Of a DNA stretch of 64,000 bases, positions 58,216-64,000 are shown piece after piece. Position 1 is the first letter of the stretch. Every line of letters begins with the position of its first letter. Source of the DNA: Polynucleobacter sp. AM-7D1 (lineage in GTDB: Bacteria > Pseudomonadota > Gammaproteobacteria > Burkholderiales > Burkholderiaceae); NCBI RefSeq assembly GCF_018688455.1, contig NZ_CP061319.1, positions 496,001 to 560,000 on the forward strand, given 5' to 3'. The notes under the pieces are model-generated. The model did not search any database and was not told where the DNA came from. It was given only the letters and a program-made list of their open reading frames with translations. The position numbers were made by a program, and so were the translations under genes.

Positions 58216-58599
58216 TCAGTGAAAATTTTCTTTGAAAGCAACATCGAGTTGGGTGGCTAAGGCTTCTAGATTTTTATCGAATGTCCAGAGTAGTGCATTT
58301 TTCGATAATAGGGTGGAGGCAAGTAGTGAAATATCAACAGCCCCGCAACCTAAATCGTAGAACTTATTTTTTTCAATAAAATCTATCGTCTCCTCTGTTG
58401 TTGCTATCGTCGCTTGTCGCAAACTTTTTAGTTGGCTCAAAGTTGTTAGTTTTGGGGCTGGGGGGGATCCGCAACTAAGCTCTAAGAGGACTAATGGGTG
58501 ACAAAGGATTTGGTCATTAACTAGTAGGGACTGTAGTGATGGATTACTTTTCCTGAAGTGTGAGATCCAAACTGAGGTATCGGCTAGAACCATTGTCAT
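58216..58599 (-). CDS. vapC: PIN-domain toxin, VapC-like
   Basis: This 127-residue PIN RNase has the catalytic acidic residues in place: [14 protein letters not shown] (Asp6), LLELSCGSP (Glu), [12 protein letters not shown] (Asp) and [11 protein letters not shown] (Asp). VapC toxins cut tRNA or rRNA. Its ATG overlaps the antitoxin stop by four bases. No signs of recent transfer are evident apart from its AT-richer surroundings. Confidence 0.9.
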   Translation of the reverse strand: MTMVLADTSVWISHFRKSNPSLQSLLVNDQILCHPLVLLELSCGSPPAPKLTTLSQLKSLRQATIATTEETIDFIEKNKFYDLGCGAVDISLLASTLLSKNALLWTFDKNLEALATQLDVAFKENFH

Positions 58600-58805
58600 G
58601 ATTGCTGACTGTCCTTTGGTTTGCGTCGGGGGATGTTCTTCATTTCAGGTGCCTTTCCGCCCAGTGCGGCCAACCGTTTACCGATTTGAACTCTGACAAA
58701 TACATTCATTGCTTCGCGGAAAAGGTCAGCCTTATCCATTTCTGGATCTGCAAGCTCTAAGCCTCGCTGGTAAAGCGCATCATCAATTGTTACGGTTGTT
58801 CTCAT
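58596..58805 (-). CDS. vapB: VapB-like antitoxin
   Basis: I chose ATG 58805, with AGGA at six bases upstream; a second ATG five codons earlier is less likely. The 69-residue product begins [20 protein letters not shown], a ribbon-helix-helix type DNA-binding half typical of VapB, and ends in a basic tail that would bind the PIN toxin. It should repress its own promoter through the palindrome at 58821. Confidence 0.86.
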   Translation of the reverse strand: MRTTVTIDDALYQRGLELADPEMDKADLFREAMNVFVRVQIGKRLAALGGKAPEMKNIPRRKPKDSQQS

Positions 58806-58820
58806 GGTTTTCCTCATCAT

Positions 58821-58844
58821 TTTTGATGCATATTAACATCAAAA
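58821..58844. promoter_or_regulatory. Palindromic operator of the vapBC pair
   Basis: TTTTGATG and CATCAAAA are perfect 8-base arms around an 8-base AT-rich spacer, 16 bases upstream of the vapB ATG. This fits the operator to which VapB-VapC complexes bind for autoregulation. Confidence 0.75.
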
Positions 58845-59000
58845 TAATCATCAATATAGAGGAAATAACTGTTTTTTTGGGATAAATCATCTGTAGAGGT
58901 GCGCCCTGAAGAGCGCATTTGAGAATGTGGCGACTGAACAGGGCAAAATAGACCCTATGTGAAAAATGTCGTTTAGACAGTATCTACGGAGAAATTCCTT

Positions 59001-60011
59001 TTGAGCACTTCAAGTACTTTTAATATCAATTTCAAGCAATATCTATCGTCCGCCAAGGTTAAGGGTGTAGACATTCCCGCGGGCCTACAAGAGTTGTTAT
59101 TGGCCGTTGCCGATACTTGCTCAACCTTGAGTCATGAAGTAGCACAAGGCGCTTTAATTGGCTTATTGGGATCTGCTGGTACTGGTAATGTTCAGGGTGA
59201 AGTTCAGCAAAAGTTGGATGTCATTGCCAATGACTTATTGATCGACGGCGTACAGGGTTGCAAATCTTTAGCCGGTCTCGCTTCTGAGGAGATGGAGTTG
59301 CCGCTTCCAGTTCAAGGAACTGGCGACTACTTATTGTTGTTTGATCCGCTAGATGGCTCCTCTAATATTGATGTCAATGTCTCTATCGGAACCATTTTCT
59401 CGGTGCTGAAAAAGCAAGATCCTGCATCGCCATTGCAGACGGAGGATTTTTTATTGTCAGGTCGTCACCAAGTGGCTGCGGGTTACGTTGTCTACGGACC
59501 GCAAACTACTATGGCATTAACTCTGGGCGATGGCGTAGTGATGTTTACCTTGAATAAGGTGACCGGAGAATTTGTCTTAATTAAACATGCGGTGGAGATT
59601 GCGCATTCCACTAAAGAGTTTGCAATCAATATGTCTAATATGCGCCACTGGGCTGAGCCTGTGCGTCGCTACGTTGATGAGTGCTTGGCTGGTGTTAGTG
59701 GTGAGCGTGATAAAGATTTCAATATGCGCTGGATTGCATCCATGGTTGCCGATGTGCATCGTGTTTTATCGCGTGGTGGCATCTTTATGTACCCATGGGA
59801 CCAACGTGAACCCCACAAGCCAGGCAAGTTACGCCTGATGTATGAAGCAAATCCGATGAGCTTCTTAGTGGAACAGGCTGGTGGTGCATCGACTAATGGC
59901 GAGCAACTCATCATGGATATGGTGCCCACTGAACTGCATGAGCGCGTTTCTGTTATGTTGGGTTCTAAGGAAGAAATTGAGCGTCTCCAGCACTATCACT
60001 CTCAGGCATAA
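59001..60011 (+). CDS. fbp: Class 1 fructose-1,6-bisphosphatase
   Basis: Fbp hydrolyses fructose 1,6-bisphosphate in gluconeogenesis, which fits growth on C2 and C4 acids. The start is TTG 59001, with GGAGAAA about eight bases upstream. The 336-residue protein has metal-site residues in [16 protein letters not shown] near residue 113, substrate region [15 protein letters not shown], and [24 protein letters not shown], read as a landmark beginning GGIFMYP. Confidence 0.95.
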   Translation: MSTSSTFNINFKQYLSSAKVKGVDIPAGLQELLLAVADTCSTLSHEVAQGALIGLLGSAGTGNVQGEVQQKLDVIANDLLIDGVQGCKSLAGLASEEMELPLPVQGTGDYLLLFDPLDGSSNIDVNVSIGTIFSVLKKQDPASPLQTEDFLLSGRHQVAAGYVVYGPQTTMALTLGDGVVMFTLNKVTGEFVLIKHAVEIAHSTKEFAINMSNMRHWAEPVRRYVDECLAGVSGERDKDFNMRWIASMVADVHRVLSRGGIFMYPWDQREPHKPGKLRLMYEANPMSFLVEQAGGASTNGEQLIMDMVPTELHERVSVMLGSKEEIERLQHYHSQA

Positions 60012-60054
60012 GCAACTACCAAAACCCTGAAGTTGATCTATTAGGTGATCAATT

Positions 60055-60083
60055 AAAAAGCCCAATCGCTGATTGGGCTTTTT
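60055..60083. terminator. Bidirectional Rho-independent terminator
   Basis: AAAAAGCCCAATC / GATTGGGCTTTTT with loop GCT, a 13-base stem with A- and T-runs, lies between the convergent fbp and cphA genes and can end both transcripts. Confidence 0.94.
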
Positions 60084-60109
60084 GTTAGGGCTACAAAAGG
60101 AAGTCTTGA

Positions 60110-62680
60110 TTAAGGCTGAACTTTCTCTTTAAGGTAGGCTAGAGATTCTTCTACTTGATCAATGAGGATCAGGCAGATATCACCAGCAGATAAATCATTG
60201 AGTGCGGTATCAATGGCGAGGAATTCACCGGTAATCTCTTTAACTTGTTTAGCTTTCTTGGTGCCTACTAAACCTTCTTGCAAAAGCTTTAAGACTTCAC
60301 CATCTTCGCGACCACGTTGACACTGATCTTGATAAAGAATGACATTGTCAAAGCTATTACCAAGAATGCGAGTCAGGTCACGAATATCTTCATCCCGACG
60401 ATCGCCGGCACCACTGATCACCACATGACTCTTTTTGGGTTTCATGGCCTCGATAGCGCTGGCTAGTGCACGCATGGCATCTGGATTATGACCATAGTCA
60501 GCAATCACAGTGGCGCCCTTATGCTGGAATTGATTAAAGCGTCCAGGTACTGCATTAGCTGAACTCTCAAAGGAATGGAGGCCGCAAGCCACTTTTTCTG
60601 CGTCTAAACCTAGGGCCCAGGCTGCACCAATAGATGCCATCGCATTTTCAATCTGGAAGCCCAGTACACCATTTTGTGTGAATGGAATCTCACTGACTGG
60701 GTAGCGGAAAAGTACGCGTTCTCCTTTAGAGCAGATGATGTGAGTGCCATCAAAATAAATTACTTTTTTATTCTTCGCTCGATGGGCTGCAATGACGGGA
60801 TGATGTGGATTTTGAGAAAAGAAGATCACTCGACCAGTGCAGAAATCACCCATTCTGGCTACGATGGGATCTGTTGCATTGAGCACTGCGGCGCCAGTAG
60901 GGGCAACGTTCTGAACAATGACCCGCTTCAGGATCGCTAAATCCTCTACGCTAGTGATGTAGTTCAGTCCTAGGTGATCACCTTCACCAATATTGGTCAC
61001 AACAGCTACTTCACAACGGTCAAAGCCAAGACCCTCGCGCAGCAAACCACCTCGGGCAGTTTCGAGCACGGCAGCATCAACATCAGGATGCATCAGGACA
61101 TTGCGAGCGCTCTTAGGGCCGCTGCAATCACCAGAATCAATTAAGCGATGGTTAATGTATACGCCATCCGTGGTGGTCATACCCACTCGCAAACCGGTCT
61201 CATTGAGCAAATGAGATATGAGGCGTACGGTGGTGGTTTTCCCATTGGTACCTGTAACGGCTACCACTGGAATGCGTCCATCCTCACCTAGTGGGTACAT
61301 CATGTTGATAATGTCTTCGCCAACAGCGCGACCCTTGCCATAAGAAGGCTTGAGGTGCATACGTAAGCCGGGTGCTGCGTTGACTTCAACGATTCCACCA
61401 CCCTGAGGCTCTAGAGGTTTGTAAATCGCCTCACACAAAATATCAACACCCGCAATATCTAAGCCAATCATTTGAGCTGCTGCAATTGCACTCGCCGCTA
61501 CATCAGGGTGCACATCATCAGTCACATCAGTGGCAGTGCCGCCGGTGCTGAGGTTAGCGTTATTGCGCAGTAAAACGCGCTCACCCGTCTTGGGGATGTA
61601 TTGCGGGCTTAGGCCATTGCTGGCTAGATGCGCAAGCGCGATGTCATCAAAACGAATCTTGGTTAATGCAGTTGCATGACCATCACCACGCAATGGATTT
61701 TTGTTCTCTAGATCAACTAACTCAGAGACGGTATGTTTGCCGTCACCAACCACTTGAGCTGGCTCTCGGCGCGCTGCAGCAGAGAGGCGATTACCCACCA
61801 CCAGCAAGCGGTAGTCAGCTCCAGGGAGATAACGCTCGACAATGGTTTGACGTCCAAAAGCTTGGGTGACTATAAAGCCAGCACGTACCTCTGCTTCAGT
61901 TTGGATATTGGCAACAACACCTTTGCCTTGATTGCCATCTTTAGGTTTCAGAACAATGGGGCCACCAATTTTTTGAGCAGCGCGCCATGCATCATCCGCA
62001 GTAGTAACGACTTCACCAGTAGGAACAGAAACCCCTGCAGCTGCCAATAAGTTTTTGGTGAGCTCTTTATCTTGTGCAATCGCTTCTGCAATCGCACTGG
62101 TATCACTAGTCTCTGCTGCCTGAATGCGTTTTTGTTTACTACCCCAGCCAAACTGCACCATGCTGCCCTCAGTCATGCGGCGGTAGGGAATATTTCTTTG
62201 TACGGCAGCATCGACGATAGAGCCAGTGCTAGGTCCTAGGCGAACATCTTCATACAAAGCTTCTAATTCTGAGAGGGCCGCAGCTAGATCAAAAGGTACA
62301 TCACTCAAGGTTGCTTGAATAAGCCCAAAAGCAAAGTCAAAAGCCATGCGTCCAACAACTTCTTCTGTGTATTCCACGACGACTTGATAGACGCCGACAT
62401 CAACTGTTTGTACTGTGCGGCTAAAAGTGACTGGGCAACCCGCTTGAGATTGAAGTCCTAAAGCAGCATGCTCTAAGGCATGTGCCAGAGAGAGAATTTC
62501 ATTGTGGCCGCCACGACGCATATTGCCCAATTGGGGAAAGCGTTCGCGAATCTTGATTTCAAAATGGGGAATAGAATCGATTGAGCGCTCTGTTTCATCG
62601 CAAGAGACAATAGCCTCTAGGGCGGTATGGCGGCTCCATAAATTTGGGCCGCGTAACATGCGAATACGGGTGATTTCCAA
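60110..62680 (-). CDS. cphA: Cyanophycin synthetase CphA
   Basis: CphA makes multi-L-arginyl-poly-L-aspartate from Asp, Arg and ATP. The 856-residue protein has an N-terminal domain, an ATP-grasp domain (about residues 220-470, with PIVLKPKDGNQGKGV), a Mur-ligase domain with P-loop TGTNGKTTT near 480, and a complete C-terminal Mur-ligase lobe (ATVIADYGHNPDAM). It starts at TTG 62680, directly after the stop of the upstream paralogue. Cyanophycin stores nitrogen; arginine and aspartate link it to argH. No cyanophycinase is in the window. Confidence 0.94.
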   Translation of the reverse strand: MEITRIRMLRGPNLWSRHTALEAIVSCDETERSIDSIPHFEIKIRERFPQLGNMRRGGHNEILSLAHALEHAALGLQSQAGCPVTFSRTVQTVDVGVYQVVVEYTEEVVGRMAFDFAFGLIQATLSDVPFDLAAALSELEALYEDVRLGPSTGSIVDAAVQRNIPYRRMTEGSMVQFGWGSKQKRIQAAETSDTSAIAEAIAQDKELTKNLLAAAGVSVPTGEVVTTADDAWRAAQKIGGPIVLKPKDGNQGKGVVANIQTEAEVRAGFIVTQAFGRQTIVERYLPGADYRLLVVGNRLSAAARREPAQVVGDGKHTVSELVDLENKNPLRGDGHATALTKIRFDDIALAHLASNGLSPQYIPKTGERVLLRNNANLSTGGTATDVTDDVHPDVAASAIAAAQMIGLDIAGVDILCEAIYKPLEPQGGGIVEVNAAPGLRMHLKPSYGKGRAVGEDIINMMYPLGEDGRIPVVAVTGTNGKTTTVRLISHLLNETGLRVGMTTTDGVYINHRLIDSGDCSGPKSARNVLMHPDVDAAVLETARGGLLREGLGFDRCEVAVVTNIGEGDHLGLNYITSVEDLAILKRVIVQNVAPTGAAVLNATDPIVARMGDFCTGRVIFFSQNPHHPVIAAHRAKNKKVIYFDGTHIICSKGERVLFRYPVSEIPFTQNGVLGFQIENAMASIGAAWALGLDAEKVACGLHSFESSANAVPGRFNQFQHKGATVIADYGHNPDAMRALASAIEAMKPKKSHVVISGAGDRRDEDIRDLTRILGNSFDNVILYQDQCQRGREDGEVLKLLQEGLVGTKKAKQVKEITGEFLAIDTALNDLSAGDICLILIDQVEESLAYLKEKVQP

Positions 62681-64000
62681 TTAAACCCCTGCTGGAATAT
62701 TGGAGCTAGAAACAAATGTTTCAACTCCAGCTTCGATAACGTTGAAAGGAATATCCAAAGCCCAGGCCGCACCAATAGCAGCTGCAAGGCTTAAGTGTGG
62801 CGCCCATTCAAGGGATGACTCCTTCACTGCTGGAGGAATTGGAATCACCAACTTGTCTAGCTTGCCTTGCTTGAGTGTAATTACAGACGGGCTCACAATA
62901 ATTGAGCGACCATCTTTTTCTTGGTGAGCAGTGACTACAGGAGAGTTTGGCTCTTGAGAGAAGTACATGACTTCACCTTTACTGAGCTCAGCCATTTTGA
63001 CAATCATTGGATCATCTGCATTTAATACGCTGGTGCCAGCGGGTAATACGACATCAACCTGGGTACGCACTACATTAAATAATTGATCTTCTTCGCTGAT
63101 GTTATGTTCAGGAAAGAGTTTGAGTGGATCAATATTGAGGACGACCCCAACCTGGCATTGATCATATGCGAGACCCTCTAGCAATAAGGATGCATTGTCA
63201 TTCTCAAGGACGGCAACTTCAATCGCTCTATTTTGAAGAGTGCGTCGTGCATTTTCCCAATGGGAAGAAGAGGTTTTTTTAATCAATCGGTTGCCAAAAT
63301 ACAGGCCAAGATTGGTAGAGAGCCCGACATGCACATTAGTCAATCTAATAAAGTGGGCAACCATTTCAGCGACGATAGTTCTTCCGGAATTACCGCTAAT
63401 ACCAACGATTGGAATTCTGAAATCGTATCCTGGAGGAAAGAGATGATTTGCAATTTCTTCGCCAACAGGTTGTGGAGTGCCACTGGCAGGTTTTAAGTGC
63501 ATCAATAAGCCTGGACCTGCATTCACTTCAACAATAGCCGCGTTCTGCGACTCTAGTGGCTTACTAATATCTTGTGCAACGAGGTCAATTCCCGCAATTT
63601 CAAGTCCTACAACGCGTGCAGCCAAAGCTACTTGGTGGGCTACTTCAGGGTGAACTAAATCAGTCACATCAAATGCCACATTGCCATTACTTTGAATCAA
63701 TACTTTTTGATCAACCGCCGGAATACTGTCACCAGTTAGTTTTTGGCGAGCCAGCTCTAGCTCAACTGCAGAATCGATCCGAACTGGGTTGAGAGGGCAC
63801 TCTTCGGTCGTGCCACGTCGTGGATCAGAATTAATCTGAATTTGAATAAGTTCAAGCACAGTATGCTTGCCATCACCGGTGATCCAAACTGTTTCACCTT
63901 TCGCGGCTGCCACTACTTTATTGCCGACTACTAACAAGCGATGTTCATCGCCAATGATGTGGCGCTCAACTAAAACCTCGCTACCTTCATTGATTGCTAC
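62681..64000 (-). CDS. Cyanophycin synthetase paralogue CphA', partial at window edge
   Basis: The frame continues through the window's right edge; 439 codons are visible, from the ATP-grasp domain onward. Compared with the downstream CphA, the Mur-ligase P-loop is GISGNSGRT instead of GTNGKTTT, so the ATP-binding Lys is Arg, and the catalytic Glu-containing motif is altered. The protein stops just before the C-terminal Mur lobe. Such tandem shortened paralogues are known in Burkholderiales, where CphA' is thought to be inactive on its own. It is cotranscribed and coupled with cphA. Confidence 0.88.
   Translation of the reverse strand, partial: VAINEGSEVLVERHIIGDEHRLLVVGNKVVAAAKGETVWITGDGKHTVLELIQIQINSDPRRGTTEECPLNPVRIDSAVELELARQKLTGDSIPAVDQKVLIQSNGNVAFDVTDLVHPEVAHQVALAARVVGLEIAGIDLVAQDISKPLESQNAAIVEVNAGPGLLMHLKPASGTPQPVGEEIANHLFPPGYDFRIPIVGISGNSGRTIVAEMVAHFIRLTNVHVGLSTNLGLYFGNRLIKKTSSSHWENARRTLQNRAIEVAVLENDNASLLLEGLAYDQCQVGVVLNIDPLKLFPEHNISEEDQLFNVVRTQVDVVLPAGTSVLNADDPMIVKMAELSKGEVMYFSQEPNSPVVTAHQEKDGRSIIVSPSVITLKQGKLDKLVIPIPPAVKESSLEWAPHLSLAAAIGAAWALDIPFNVIEAGVETFVSSSNIPAGV

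Overview
The window looks like chromosomal DNA from a beta-proteobacterium of the Burkholderiaceae, most likely Polynucleobacter or a close freshwater relative. The reasons are the gene set and order (rlmH-rsfS-nadD-hemF-purD; lptFG divergent from pepA-holC; panC-scpA-DUF3460; zapA followed by 6S RNA; argH divergent from hemC-hemD; a tandem cphA pair), a moderate G+C content judged by eye, many Bug/TctC-type binding proteins, and frequent TTG and GTG starts. The genus assignment is an inference. I saw no rRNA genes, CRISPR arrays, prophages or insertion sequences.

Layout. 1-4332 is a leftward housekeeping block (rlmH, rsfS, nadD, hemF, purD, yebC), then tRNA-Leu(CAA). 4674-7524 is a coupled operon for four-carbon sugar acid (tetronate/threonate) catabolism (ltnD-otnK-otnC), facing a Bug binding protein and cysB. 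9606-14887 holds lptG/lptF (leftward) and pepA-holC-lgt (rightward). 15017-18990 is a malonate module: malonyl-CoA decarboxylase, Bug binding protein, malonyl-CoA synthetase. 19009-20635 holds a TauE-type permease, 6S RNA, zapA and a small coiled-coil gene. 20687-25800 is a vitamin B12 uptake system (btuB-btuF-btuC-btuD, leftward) headed by a cobalamin riboswitch.

25879-32577 is the most distinctive region, an oxalate catabolic locus: a Crp/Fnr-type regulator, oxalyl-CoA decarboxylase (oxc), two formyl-CoA:oxalate CoA-transferases (frc), a free-standing PAS protein, and a protein resembling the hydrolase domain of 10-formyltetrahydrofolate dehydrogenase. An FNR-type palindrome lies exactly where a class II activator would sit relative to a good -10 box upstream of oxc. 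The oxc leader is structured and has no clear ribosome binding site. Frc and Oxc together turn oxalate into formate and CO2 through formyl-CoA. The formyltransferase-fold protein, one base behind the second frc, hints at a link between formyl groups and folate, and fdhD further on would support formate dehydrogenase maturation.

32596-43770 contains panC, scpA, a DUF3460 gene, a short metG, fdhD, dcd, a large PLP-dependent basic amino acid decarboxylase, and an argH-dctQ-dctM operon without a dctP. 43814-52139 contains hemC-hemD, ubiC, an rhlE-type RNA helicase with a repeat tail and a hairpin-rich leader, a LysE-type exporter, an aldehyde dehydrogenase, msrA, pdxH and tcdA. 52385-60011 contains an amino acid permease with alanine dehydrogenase, a GDT1-type manganese exporter, pepN, a VapBC-like toxin-antitoxin pair with a palindromic operator, and fbp. 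The right end, 60110-64000, holds cyanophycin synthetase cphA and an upstream, degenerate paralogue cut by the window edge.
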